Source of the DNA: Diplocloster agilis
GTDB lineage: Bacteria; Bacillota; Clostridia; Lachnospirales; Lachnospiraceae
Length of the DNA stretch: 64,000 nucleotides
NCBI RefSeq assembly: GCF_019042275.1
Contig: NZ_JAHQCW010000016.1
Span: forward strand, 1 to 64,000
Direction: 5' to 3'
Below the pieces are notes generated by a model that searched no databases, had not been told where the DNA came from, and saw nothing but the letters and a program-made list of their open reading frames with translations. Positions 24,770 to 34,051 of this stretch are shown piece after piece (position 1 is the first letter of the stretch; each line of letters starts with the position of its first letter). A program made the translations under genes and the position numbers.

Positions 24770-26179
24770 CTACTGCTGTCCTTCCTCATAGGCAGCCTGA
24801 AGCTTTTCCGCCAGCTGTTCCGGCGTTAATGTGCCGATCAGCAGTTCCTGATAGCCGTCTTCCGCCGCGGATACATAAGTCGCGTTAAATTGTATCTCCG
24901 GATTCGGCACTACTTCGTAATTTTCGAACATGGCAAACATCCGCTGCACCAGCTCGCTCTGTCCGGAACTGTCATATTCCGCCGTCTCTGCACAGGGTAT
25001 GGAACCTCCCGCCGCGATCTGGGCCTGCACCTCCGGATCCGACAGACTCTTTACAAAATCCAGGGCGATCGCTTTCTCTTCTCCTTCTAACGCGCTGCTC
25101 ACCGACACGCCCCAACCCTGTCCGCCGGACATGTATTTGGCGTTTTCCGGTTTCTCCGCGGTTCCGGGGAACATAGCTACCTCAGAGTTGGCGAGCACAT
25201 CTTCCGAAGCATTGTTGACCACGTTTCCGGAAATCCAGAATCCGCCCATCAGCATTGCCGCCTTACCGCTGTAATAATAGGAGTTGGCAAGCAGTTCTTC
25301 CTGACTGTTCACATCCTCGTTAAACATACCCATATCCGCTAATTTCTTCATCTCCGTAATCGCCTGTACCATGCAGTCGTCGGTGAATTTCGCACCTTTT
25401 CCGTCTTTCAGGCTTTCATACCAGTCCAGATCCACATACCGGAACAGCACGCTTGGCATAACCTGGCTGGATACCATGTAACCCTGTTTATTGCCGCAGG
25501 CCACAGGGATGTAGCCTTTATTCTTTATCTGAGTCACCGCATTTTCTAATTCTTCTACGGTTTTTGGGAATTCCTTCAGTCCGCATTCCTCGAATATGGC
25601 CTTGTTATAGACGATCATACTGGATACGATCATCGACTGGGGAACACCCAGGATCTTACCGTCAAAGGTATAATCATTGAAGGCCCCTTCCACCATCCGG
25701 CCGCTCCACTGCGCGTCTGCGGCCACTTCCGGCGCCAGATCCAGAATCTGCTCATTATCATACATGGAAGGCATCAGTCCCGGCAGCGTCTGGAACACAT
25801 CCGGCAGGGAGTTGGTGGCCATTAACGTCTTAAGCTTATCCTCGTATAGATCATGGGCGACCACTTCCACATTCAGTTCCAGATCCGGATATGTTTCCTG
25901 GAGCTTCTGAAGCATTTCATTCCCGGTTTTGGCGGAAATATCATTGTCATCACTCCAGGTTACCATCACGGACAGGGAGCAGTCCTTCCCGGTACCGGCC
26001 TGGTTTTCTGCGGGTTCCTTGGTTTCCGCCGCCGCATCCTGCGCGCCATCCGCGTCCTGTTTATTATCCTGGGCAGACGGTGCGGGCGCCGCTTCCTGCG
26101 TGCCTGATCCGCTGCCGCAGGCCGTCATCGATACCGCCATGACCAGAGTTAGTAAAACTGCAATCACTTTTCTCTTCAT
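24770..26179 (-). CDS. Extracellular sugar-binding lipoprotein (ABC)
   Basis: ATG at 26179 follows GGAGGG. The 469-residue protein begins MKRKVIAVLLTLVMAVS and has the lipobox MTACG, so it is anchored outside the membrane. A low-complexity linker rich in Ala, Gln, Asp and Glu (residues 22-60) leads to a cluster-B-type (MalE-like) fold: NKAIFEECGLKEFPKT, AALMGGFWISG and KAIALDFVKSL. It delivers an oligosaccharide to the two permeases. A separate promoter is likely, since a terminator divides it from the kinase gene; ATTATA (26233-26238) is a possible -10 on the minus strand, with a poor -35 that suggests an activator. Confidence 0.92.
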   Translation of the reverse strand: MKRKVIAVLLTLVMAVSMTACGSGSGTQEAAPAPSAQDNKQDADGAQDAAAETKEPAENQAGTGKDCSLSVMVTWSDDNDISAKTGNEMLQKLQETYPDLELNVEVVAHDLYEDKLKTLMATNSLPDVFQTLPGLMPSMYDNEQILDLAPEVAADAQWSGRMVEGAFNDYTFDGKILGVPQSMIVSSMIVYNKAIFEECGLKEFPKTVEELENAVTQIKNKGYIPVACGNKQGYMVSSQVMPSVLFRYVDLDWYESLKDGKGAKFTDDCMVQAITEMKKLADMGMFNEDVNSQEELLANSYYYSGKAAMLMGGFWISGNVVNNASEDVLANSEVAMFPGTAEKPENAKYMSGGQGWGVSVSSALEGEEKAIALDFVKSLSDPEVQAQIAAGGSIPCAETAEYDSSGQSELVQRMFAMFENYEVVPNPEIQFNATYVSAAEDGYQELLIGTLTPEQLAEKLQAAYEEGQQ

Positions 26180-26264
26180 TTCTTTTCCCTCCACCATTTC
26201 TTACTTGTTCTCGTGTTTCTTTGATAGTCTCAATTATAGGGAAATCTCCTTTTTCTTCACACCA

Positions 26265-26315
26265 AAAAAACAATAAAAACTCCTGAATTTCTGTTCTCTT
26301 TTACAGAAATTCAGG
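26265..26315 (-). terminator. Terminator overlapping the stop codon of the kinase gene
   Basis: CCTGAATTTCTGT (26282-26294) and ACAGAAATTCAGG (26303-26315) make a perfect 13-bp stem, followed leftward by AGTTTTTATTGTTTTTTT. The right arm encodes the last residues of the kinase and its stop. It separates regulatory and transport genes. Confidence 0.9.
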
Positions 26316-28046
26316 CTGTTGGATTATGGCGGTGGTCCATCCCCTCTCATCCGTCTCATAGTAAAGCCCATAGCGTTCCCCGAATCTGAGCTGAATCCGG
26401 TTATTTACGTTTCTTATGGCAAAACAGGATTTTCCTGCAGAATCATCCTCCTTTTCCAGAAGGATTTCATTTAACCGGGCGCAGTCCGTCCCCACGCCGT
26501 CGTCGCTTACCTTTATAATCAGTTCCTGATTTTCCCTGTAGATACGGATCCGGATCGTCCCTTCCGCATCTTTTGGGATCATCCCGTGCAGAATCGAATT
26601 TTCCACAATCGGCTGCAGGATAAACCGGAGCGTCCGGCACGCAACGGCCTCCTCGTCTACTTCGAATTGGAAATGAACCGTATCTTCCAGCCGGATCTTC
26701 TGGATGACCAGATAATTGTCCAGATATTCCAGTTCTTCCCCGACGGTCACGATTTCGTTGACATTCCCCAGGCTTAATCGGTAAAGCCTGCTCATCGCCA
26801 GGATGATCTCTCCGGTCTTCGGCGCGTCCTCAAGCCTGCTCAGCCAATAGGCCGTATCCAGGTTATTGTATAGGGAATGGGGATTGATCTGAGCCTGAAG
26901 CGCGGCGAATTCCGCTTCTTTTAATTCTATTTTCTTCCGTGCAAGCTCATCCGCCAGCTGATCGATGTAGCCCGACATATTGTTGTAGGTATCTACCAGA
27001 ACCCCCACCTCATCGTTCGAAGGCGTCATCTCGATATGCTTCATGTCCATGACCTTCAGACGGCCCGTCAGTTCCACCAGGGGCTTCGTACAGATCCTGG
27101 AAAACAGATAGGCGCAGCCGACGCACAGGATCACGCTGATCAGAAGGCTGCCGGCAAGAATCCGCTTCAGTACCACGCTGTCGCTCAATACATATTTGAC
27201 CGGAACCACGTTGACCAGCGTCCATGGGCTGTCATTAACCTGATACAAGGTTACCATGCAGGGCTGTCCTCCCACGGTCTTCTCCGTCCTGACGCTCTCC
27301 CGGCTCATCTCCTCCAGGATCTCCCGGGGCGCCCTGCTTCCCAGTATGTTCATGTCTTCCGATGCGATGATATCGCCCTCTTTATCGATCATGTACGTGA
27401 CATTATTTTCATCGGCGATCTGGTCCGCGAAGGATTTTGACAGCTCCTGCACCAGGATCTCGATCCGCATGGTAGCCAGCTTTTTCCCGGAATTCATATC
27501 GTTGACGGACCTGACCATGGAAATGGTCTTCTCGCTCTGGTTCAGCCCGTCCCATTGTTCGATATCCGTTACCCAGGTGAGCCGTCCTTTTAGCTGATCC
27601 GCGTCTTTTTTCATCTGCTCCTTCATGGGTGTTTCCCGGTTCGTTCCTACGAATACCGTTTCTCCCCACAGATTTTCAATGGATATTCCGGAGATGTAGT
27701 CCTTATTTCCCACGCAAAAAGACAGTCTCTTCTGCAGCGCGATCCGCTTCAGATCCATGATATCGTCCGGTTCTTCCCCCGTTTTCAGCCAATCCCTTAC
27801 AATATCGTCCTGAATCAGAAGCACAGACAGATCATCCACGTATTGAAGGATTGTCTCCACATTCGTGCCGATATGCGCCAACGTATTCAGCTTGGCCGCA
27901 CTCTCATTTTTCTTGACGATATTGGCGGACTGGGTAAACAGCATGGTCCCCACGATCAGCATAGGCAGAATCGAGATGGCTACGGCGGTTAAGAACACTT
28001 TATAGCTGAGGCTGAACATTCTCTTTTTGTGTTTCTTCTGTTTCAT
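26301..28046 (-). CDS. YesM-like sensor histidine kinase
   Basis: 581 residues. A membrane segment at about 12-34, an extracellular dCache-type region to about 280, a second membrane segment (VILCVGCAYLF), a HAMP domain, then the His_kinase domain. The phospho-acceptor site reads QAQINPHSLYNNLD, where the family normally has INPHFLYN, so Phe is changed to Ser next to the active His. The ATP-binding domain has PIVENSILHGM and KVSDDGVGTD. It overlaps the regulator gene by four bases. It probably senses a sugar or the loaded binding protein. Confidence 0.92.
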   Translation of the reverse strand: MKQKKHKKRMFSLSYKVFLTAVAISILPMLIVGTMLFTQSANIVKKNESAAKLNTLAHIGTNVETILQYVDDLSVLLIQDDIVRDWLKTGEEPDDIMDLKRIALQKRLSFCVGNKDYISGISIENLWGETVFVGTNRETPMKEQMKKDADQLKGRLTWVTDIEQWDGLNQSEKTISMVRSVNDMNSGKKLATMRIEILVQELSKSFADQIADENNVTYMIDKEGDIIASEDMNILGSRAPREILEEMSRESVRTEKTVGGQPCMVTLYQVNDSPWTLVNVVPVKYVLSDSVVLKRILAGSLLISVILCVGCAYLFSRICTKPLVELTGRLKVMDMKHIEMTPSNDEVGVLVDTYNNMSGYIDQLADELARKKIELKEAEFAALQAQINPHSLYNNLDTAYWLSRLEDAPKTGEIILAMSRLYRLSLGNVNEIVTVGEELEYLDNYLVIQKIRLEDTVHFQFEVDEEAVACRTLRFILQPIVENSILHGMIPKDAEGTIRIRIYRENQELIIKVSDDGVGTDCARLNEILLEKEDDSAGKSCFAIRNVNNRIQLRFGERYGLYYETDERGWTTAIIQQPEFL

Positions 28047-29659
28047 AGCAGGTTACGCTCCATATTTTCTCTGAACTGGCGTGGAGAACATTTTTCATAT
28101 TTCTTGAAAATGAAACTGAAATATTTATAATTCTGATAACCGCACAGCTCGGCGATCTCATAGGTTTTCAAATGCTTCTCCCTGAACAGAAGCTTTGCCC
28201 TGCCGATCCGGTACTGGTTCAGATAATCTGCGAAATGCACTCCGGTTTCCTGATAGAAAACACGGCTGAAATAATTGGGCGTGACATAGACCAGGTCCGC
28301 CAGCTGCTCCACGCGGATCTCCGACTGATAATGGTCGGCCACATATTGAATCGCTGTGGCCACCACGCTGCTGTAAGAATAGGTGTTCATGGATTTTAAC
28401 TGCTGAATCAGCTTTTCCATGAAGCCCTTCAGCCAGATCCGGATGTCATTCATCACACGGCACTGATTCAGTTCGTCCAGAATACTGGCGTTCTTACCCA
28501 GGATGTCCTGAAAATCCACGCCCATATTTTCCACGGAAAGCAGCGCCACGATGACCTGCCGGACCGCCAGATTTTTCAATTGCTCATAGTTGGCGTTGTG
28601 CTCCCGCACCTTTTGAAAGATCTGATCAATCACTTCCCCTGTCTTATCTGTATCCAGCCCTTTGATCCCGTCCAGCAGCATCTGTTCCTCCGCCTTCAGG
28701 TCAATATTCATATTTTCCCCCGGGGCTTCGATTTCAGAAAATTCGATGATCGTCCCCTGACCCTGGCCGCTCTTCATCTTTAAGGCGGTCATAGCTTTGG
28801 TAAAGAAATCCGGGACGTGTTCAAGCTTCTCCCGGACGTCTCCGATCGAAACCGTAACGGAGGTGTTCAGCATGACTTTCGTTTTCTTCTGCAACGTGCG
28901 GCAGTCTTCTACAATGTTCCGGCCCCCGGTTATATCCCGGTTTACTATGCCGCAAAGATAGTTATCGTGGGTAAAAAATGACTTGGCTTTGTATGTATTC
29001 CAAAAGATCCGGTCAAACAGGTCTCCTATCTTCTCATGCATTTTTTTCAGCTGCTCGTTGCTGTTGGACGGGACGATAGCCGAATAGTCGTCGATATCCA
29101 CCACAATCACCTGATAGGCCGGGCCTTTAAAGTCCAGTTTCAGTTCTCCTGCCCTGAGAAAGAATTCATCATCTATGGGAATCTGTCCCTCAAGAACCTG
29201 CTGCAGAAAATAAGTCCGTATGATATCCATGCTACCGTCCATAATTTTGTTCTTTTCCTCGATCTGCCGGAAGATTTCCTGTTCCTCCTGAATCTTTTCC
29301 TTCACCTCCAGGATATTTTCCATCATCTCTTCCGCCTTCACCGGTTTCAGCAAATAATTCTTCACTCCCAGCCGCAGCGCTTCTCTGGCATAATCAAACT
29401 CGCTGTATCCGGTTAAGATGAGGATCCGGACCTCCGGCATGGTCTCGCTTAAGATCCTGGCCAGCTCCAGGCCGTCCATCACCGGCATCTTGATATCGAT
29501 AACCGCGATCTGGGGGTGTTTTTCCCGTATAACCTCCAGTCCGGTTTTGCCGTTAGAGGCTTCCCCGACGATCTCACATCCGATTTTTTCCCAATCAATG
29601 GATTTTATGATCCCCTTTCGAACGATCATATCATCATCTACTACAACGATATCAAGCAT
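28043..29659 (-). CDS. AraC-type response regulator (YesN-like)
   Basis: ATG at 29659; the longer frame to 29734 would overlap the -35 box seen at 29729-29734. The 538-residue protein has an N-terminal receiver domain (MLDIVVVDDD, phospho-acceptor Asp in VIDIKMPVMDG, NYLLKPV), a long middle region and a C-terminal AraC helix-turn-helix pair (IRVEQLADLVYVTPNYFSRVF; YEIAELCGYQNYKYFSFIFK, quoted in parts). It should activate the binding-protein/permease/GH95/GH39 operon downstream when phosphorylated by the YesM-like kinase. Confidence 0.92.
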   Translation of the reverse strand: MLDIVVVDDDMIVRKGIIKSIDWEKIGCEIVGEASNGKTGLEVIREKHPQIAVIDIKMPVMDGLELARILSETMPEVRILILTGYSEFDYAREALRLGVKNYLLKPVKAEEMMENILEVKEKIQEEQEIFRQIEEKNKIMDGSMDIIRTYFLQQVLEGQIPIDDEFFLRAGELKLDFKGPAYQVIVVDIDDYSAIVPSNSNEQLKKMHEKIGDLFDRIFWNTYKAKSFFTHDNYLCGIVNRDITGGRNIVEDCRTLQKKTKVMLNTSVTVSIGDVREKLEHVPDFFTKAMTALKMKSGQGQGTIIEFSEIEAPGENMNIDLKAEEQMLLDGIKGLDTDKTGEVIDQIFQKVREHNANYEQLKNLAVRQVIVALLSVENMGVDFQDILGKNASILDELNQCRVMNDIRIWLKGFMEKLIQQLKSMNTYSYSSVVATAIQYVADHYQSEIRVEQLADLVYVTPNYFSRVFYQETGVHFADYLNQYRIGRAKLLFREKHLKTYEIAELCGYQNYKYFSFIFKKYEKCSPRQFRENMERNLL

Positions 29660-29705
29660 ACTCCTGCCCCTCTCCTCTTTCCATTGCAAACGCATCCTTA
29701 AACTA

Positions 29706-29734
29706 AGACTACGCCATGGAAAAACCCCTGTCAA
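29706..29734 (-). promoter_or_regulatory. Sigma-A promoter of the two-component genes
   Basis: Leftward: TTGACA (29734-29729), 17 bases, TAGTCT (29711-29706). The -35 is perfect and the -10 moderate. It leads into the regulator ATG at 29659 and supports that start. Confidence 0.65.
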
Positions 29735-29872
29735 GATATGTCATATTTTGCCTGATAAACTCCGCCGGCAAAATCCCAAAACCAAATCAGAAATTCAAGT
29801 CGCCGGCACCCACGAACCAATATACAAAATCCTCAATATTGCGTCCCCACTTTTCTAACCTCCTGTAATACG

Positions 29873-29913
29873 CAAAAATACCGCTCGGAAGTGATAAAAA
29901 TCACTTCCGGCGG
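29873..29913 (-). terminator. Terminator after the HipA-like gene
   Basis: CCGC-T-CGGAAGTGA and TCACTTCCG-GCGG (29881-29913) pair around TAAAAA; leftward the stem is followed by TATTTTTGCG. The rest of 29660-30001 shows no gene. Confidence 0.75.
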
Positions 29914-30001
29914 CAAAATATTTCCTCGCCTGACAGTCATTTTCCGGAATGCTTCTTTCATGTCAGACACCGTATACACACTTTCCCCTGTATTATTAGT
30001 A

Positions 30002-31249
30002 TCAAAAACGTTCCTCTGTCTCCCCGCTATATGCCACATCCTCCGTCACATCATCTATACGATCATCCACAGGATAGAAGCTCCGGCGACTGTCCACCAC
30101 CTGTGAGAGCCGCTCCACACGACCCCGCAAGGCGGCACAGAGGGCGTCTGCCCGGGCTGTGTCGATAAAGAGGGACCCTTTTACCAGTTCCCTCAGTTCC
30201 TCCTCAATTCCTGCTAGCCCGGTGAGGTCAAGCCATTCAAACGAAGACACCAGTTTAATCTGCTCGTCATGGGTGGTCTTAAACGGCTTACTGGGCGCCT
30301 TCGCCCCGGCGCTGATCATCGCCGGCGGCTTATCAAACCAAAGGGACGTTCCGCTATCATAAATCGGCGCACACCCTATCCATTCTAACGTCCTGGCGTT
30401 GCGGACAGCCCCGAAATTGTTCTGGTGCCTGTCCTCATTGACAATCAGGTAATCCAAAACAAGCATACGGTCAAGGCTGTCCCTGACGCCGGGAATACCA
30501 AGCGATTCACAGCAGTTCCGGTAATGCTGGTACACGGAAATATGGTTGGGCTTTGGCTGTGTCTGCATAATATACCAAGCCGTTACCAGCTCCGAGTCCG
30601 GCGTAATAAAATCCTCGCACACACTGTAAGGGTAATCCTCCTGCACAGTCAGCGTGTAAGGGACATGGGGGATGTGCAGCCGTTCCATGATTCTGCTTGC
30701 AAGCGCCTCGTTGTACGGTTCCTGCTGGGTCGCGCCGCTACCTCCTTTGAGCAGGCAGCGTTTCCCGTCAATAATCGTCCATTTCTTCTTCAGCCAGCCA
30801 TCCGAGGTGTTGTCCGGCGACATCAGGCTGACCGCCCCGCCGCCGGAAGGATTCCCAAAGAGGATATTGCCCACGTCCTCTGAAAAAGGATTCTCAAAAA
30901 AGTTTACTTCATGCCAGGAAACCTTTCTGTCGGCTGGACAGATCCAATACTGATCCGACAGGGAAAGGCCCAGACATTTTTCCAACAACATCTGCGGGGA
31001 GCTGATGTGCAGTTCCTCCAGCGCCTGGCGCAGACCGGCGCGGCTTGCGGGAATTGCCCGCCCCCTCCACCATTCATTCAGCGCGGCGCGGTCAATCCTC
31101 CCCCTTTTTACAGGGATACCCACCGGAATATGGGCTGGATTCCATACCTCCCCAACAGCGGAAACAGAGCCGGCGGCGCTGTCCAGGCGGATTTCCGCTA
31201 CAGGAATTTCTCTATGCATTAATATATATGTTTGAATAGTTTCCACCAT
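30002..31249 (-). CDS. HipA-like kinase domain protein
   Basis: ATG at 31249 follows GGGAG by seven bases, giving 415 residues; an extension of 18 codons has no site. The core carries LKGGSGATQQEPYNE (nucleotide loop region), the catalytic loop DYLIVNEDRHQNNFG and the metal-binding PIYDSGTSLW, as in HipA/CtkA-type serine kinases. The usual HipB antitoxin partner is not next to it, and the N-terminus lacks an obvious DNA-binding part. The gene is flanked by terminators on both sides and is therefore probably transcribed alone. A role in persistence or phage defence is possible but unsupported. Confidence 0.8.
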   Translation of the reverse strand: MVETIQTYILMHREIPVAEIRLDSAAGSVSAVGEVWNPAHIPVGIPVKRGRIDRAALNEWWRGRAIPASRAGLRQALEELHISSPQMLLEKCLGLSLSDQYWICPADRKVSWHEVNFFENPFSEDVGNILFGNPSGGGAVSLMSPDNTSDGWLKKKWTIIDGKRCLLKGGSGATQQEPYNEALASRIMERLHIPHVPYTLTVQEDYPYSVCEDFITPDSELVTAWYIMQTQPKPNHISVYQHYRNCCESLGIPGVRDSLDRMLVLDYLIVNEDRHQNNFGAVRNARTLEWIGCAPIYDSGTSLWFDKPPAMISAGAKAPSKPFKTTHDEQIKLVSSFEWLDLTGLAGIEEELRELVKGSLFIDTARADALCAALRGRVERLSQVVDSRRSFYPVDDRIDDVTEDVAYSGETEERF

Positions 31250-31389
31250 TTTCCAACTCCCATCTACTGTTATTATTCTACCAAAATGCAGATGCTTAAA
31301 CAAGCGTTTTGCGCTGTGGTATATTGGCGGTTTATTTGTAGGGAAGATATCCTTTTGTTCAACTTACATTCCTTCCCGCTACATTTATT

Positions 31390-31427
31390 TCCCTAAAATG
31401 CCCGTCGGACACACCATCCAACGGGCA
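31390..31427 (-). terminator. Terminator after the RbsC-like permease gene
   Basis: TGCCCGT-C-GGA (31399-31409) pairs with TCC-A-ACGGGCA (31417-31427); leftward the stem is followed by TTTTAGGG. The rest of 31250-31508 shows no gene. Confidence 0.6.
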
Positions 31428-31508
31428 AAGGTAAATATCAGAAATTCTAATAGAAGCGGCTCGGTTAAAGTTACTCCGGGGATCTGCAATACTGGAAAAT
31501 CTGGACCT

Positions 31509-32555
31509 CTAAAATTTATAAAAATTTTTTCCTTTTCTCCTGCCTTTCCCTAGCAGCGAATGTCCCGCGTCATACTGCCTGCGTACATTTCTGCTAAAAT
31601 ACCCGGATCTCATAAAAGCCCAGGCCAGAATCCCGCCCATTACGATATACTGGATAAACTGGTTCCACCCCATCAACTTCATCCCGGTCTCGATGGTTTC
31701 CAGAATCAGCACCCCCATCACCAGCCGCCACGCGTGATAGCCGCTGCCGGTCTTTGACGCTTCCGAGTTCACAGCTCCGCTTAAATATACCGCAGTAATG
31801 CCAAAAATTTCCATACCGGCCCCATTATAGGACGTGGCTCTCCCATATTGTGATATCATGATCAGCGCAGCCAGCGCGCAGAAAAAGCTGCTGATAAGAA
31901 AACAGACCATTTTTATCAACGCCACATTCACATTCGACTGCCACACCGCCTCCTCATTTTCCCCAATCGCTTTAATATAGCGGCCCAGATATGTGAATGC
32001 AAAGACAAATGCAGCAACCATAAGGCACACGGCCGCGATCCAGATGTCGGTGTGAATCCCCAGTATCTTCGTCTGTGTCAGCACGCGGAAGGAAGCAGGC
32101 AGATTCGAGAACACGCTGCCGGATGATATGGTATAGGAAATCCCTTTGAAAATCACCTGTGTGGCAAAGGTCGCAGCGAATGGCGCCAGCCCCAGTACCG
32201 CAGTCAGAAAACCATTCAGTAGCCCGCAGAAAAGTCCCGCAAAAAGACTAAGAAGGATAACAATGACCGGATGTACTCCTGCGCCAAGCAGCCGCCCGGC
32301 CAGCACCGAAACCAGGGAAATCTGGTATCCTGCTGAAAAATCGATCCATCCGCCTGCCATCACAAAAGAAAGCCCGATGGTCATGATCACTACATACGTA
32401 TTACGCCAGATGATTTTCCCGAGACTGTATACCTCCAGGAAATCCGGTGACAGTATGGTAAACATCAGCATGACAAGGCCATATAAGCCGAATATATAGA
32501 GATTATGCAAAATCTTACCTGATAAAATCTTTATATGTCCTTCTCTGCCGTTCAT
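31509..32555 (-). CDS. RbsC-like ABC transporter permease
   Basis: 348 residues with about nine hydrophobic segments. AGGWIDFSAGYQISL (residues 67-81) matches the GGIDLSVG motif of ribose-type permeases, and GLFCGLLNGFLTAVLGLAPFAATFAT fits the following channel region (quoted in part: residues 107-131). It looks intact, unlike its partner ATPase. It overlaps the ATPase gene by four bases (ATGA). No periplasmic-type binding protein is encoded in this operon. It may be a channel, or a membrane sensor feeding the kinase gene in the same transcript. Confidence 0.88.
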   Translation of the reverse strand: MNGREGHIKILSGKILHNLYIFGLYGLVMLMFTILSPDFLEVYSLGKIIWRNTYVVIMTIGLSFVMAGGWIDFSAGYQISLVSVLAGRLLGAGVHPVIVILLSLFAGLFCGLLNGFLTAVLGLAPFAATFATQVIFKGISYTISSGSVFSNLPASFRVLTQTKILGIHTDIWIAAVCLMVAAFVFAFTYLGRYIKAIGENEEAVWQSNVNVALIKMVCFLISSFFCALAALIMISQYGRATSYNGAGMEIFGITAVYLSGAVNSEASKTGSGYHAWRLVMGVLILETIETGMKLMGWNQFIQYIVMGGILAWAFMRSGYFSRNVRRQYDAGHSLLGKGRRKGKNFYKF

Positions 32556-34051
32556 GACACCCCTCCGTCCATATTGACCGTTTGTTCATAGGGAACATTA
32601 TAATGAACTCCATTTTCTGTAATAATAATATAGCGGTCCGCGAAATCCTGAAGCAGCTCCGTCCCGGACAGAAGCAGGCATACCGACGTCCCGCCGGCTG
32701 CCAGATCCCGCAGCCCTTTCCGGACGATCTGATAGGTATAGACATCCCTGTTGGTGCTGACGATCCGTCCGATCAGAACATCGGGGCGCTGTAGCAGCAT
32801 CCTGTACATGGCAATCGCAGCTTTGGCACGTCTGGACAGTTCCGTGCTGTCCGGTTGCTCCATAATCCATTCATTTTCATACCACTCGGAAAATTCCTGT
32901 TTCACACTGCGCATCCGGCGCGGTTTCACCACTCCCAGTGTAGAGAAGCGCCGATATACGCCCATACACAGATTGTCCACCGGCGCGAGACCTGCCGCCA
33001 TCTGGTCATGGTCACCAAAGCTCATGGCCAGGACATGTGGATGCCGGCGCGCCGGTATCTGCGGATGCGGGCGGGTGCGAATGACATCACCGGCGCTGCC
33101 GGTATCACAGACGTTTCTGTCGAAATTCATGAAAACAGAACCGTTGGCCACCTCCCCGTCCCCGCTCAGCGCTTTTAAGGACGTTCTGGATAGATCGATT
33201 ACTACCGTAACATCTCCCCGATACAGGTCGACCTCCAGGCGCTTTCCCGTATAGGTATCAAAACTCACTCGGCAGGACATCTCTTTTTCCATGGTCTCCG
33301 CCGGGCTCTTCTCCACCGGTGTGGATGGCAGAAGCACACTGACCATCCGGTTGATCCCCTCCTGCTGCTCCGGGATATTGCAAAATATGCGGAGCACTTT
33401 CCCCCGGGTCAGAAACGCGATCCGTTCCGTGGTAGCCTTGATAGCCTCCATGTGGCTGCTGATGACCAGGAAAGAGATTCCATTGTTCTGGATCTGCTTC
33501 ATCAACTGGCGGATCTTCCGATACTCATCCGCAGTAAAATTAAACGGGAACTCATCGATCAATATGATCTGCGCCCCCATCACATAGGCCTTTAGGATCT
33601 CCACCATATAGTGCTGGGCCGGCGTGAGCCCACCCGCTAGACATCCTGCATCGATCTGCAGCCCATATTCATCCAGCAGGCTCTGAGCCTGCTTTCTCAT
33701 GATTAACGGATTCATCAGAAAGGAAAAATGACGCCGCCTGCGGATAACCAGAATATTTTCCCATACCGTGCGCGCCTGGACCAGGGAACTTCTGGGCAGT
33801 ATCCGGATCACAGACATGGATTCTGTCTCCTCCGTACTGCGGGTAAGCGGAACACCCTTCAGAAAAAGTATACCGGAAACCGGAGAAACCCGATTCACCA
33901 ATACCTGTACCAGCGCGTTCCGGACCGACTTTGAGACACTGAAAATGCCCAAGCTCTCACCTTGGAACACATTCAGGTTCAAGCCATCCAGCACCGGTCT
34001 GCCGTCCAACATATATACGATTCCCCTTGCACGGAACAATTCTCTTCTCAT
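32552..34051 (-). CDS. Degenerate RbsA-like double ABC ATPase
   Basis: ATG at 34051 overlaps the kinase stop as ATGA; a TTG seven codons earlier is less likely. The 499-residue protein has the length and two-domain layout of sugar ABC ATPases, but key motifs are broken. Walker A reads GIFSVSKS (residues 35-42; the second Gly is Ser), the signature LSGGQ is LTPAQ (142-146), Walker B IILIDEF (162-168) is kept. The second half lacks a Walker A, has LSRRAK in place of LSGGN.., and VLIGRI instead of a Walker B. It may bind but hardly hydrolyse ATP. Confidence 0.78.
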   Translation of the reverse strand: MRRELFRARGIVYMLDGRPVLDGLNLNVFQGESLGIFSVSKSVRNALVQVLVNRVSPVSGILFLKGVPLTRSTEETESMSVIRILPRSSLVQARTVWENILVIRRRRHFSFLMNPLIMRKQAQSLLDEYGLQIDAGCLAGGLTPAQHYMVEILKAYVMGAQIILIDEFPFNFTADEYRKIRQLMKQIQNNGISFLVISSHMEAIKATTERIAFLTRGKVLRIFCNIPEQQEGINRMVSVLLPSTPVEKSPAETMEKEMSCRVSFDTYTGKRLEVDLYRGDVTVVIDLSRTSLKALSGDGEVANGSVFMNFDRNVCDTGSAGDVIRTRPHPQIPARRHPHVLAMSFGDHDQMAAGLAPVDNLCMGVYRRFSTLGVVKPRRMRSVKQEFSEWYENEWIMEQPDSTELSRRAKAAIAMYRMLLQRPDVLIGRIVSTNRDVYTYQIVRKGLRDLAAGGTSVCLLLSGTELLQDFADRYIIITENGVHYNVPYEQTVNMDGGVS

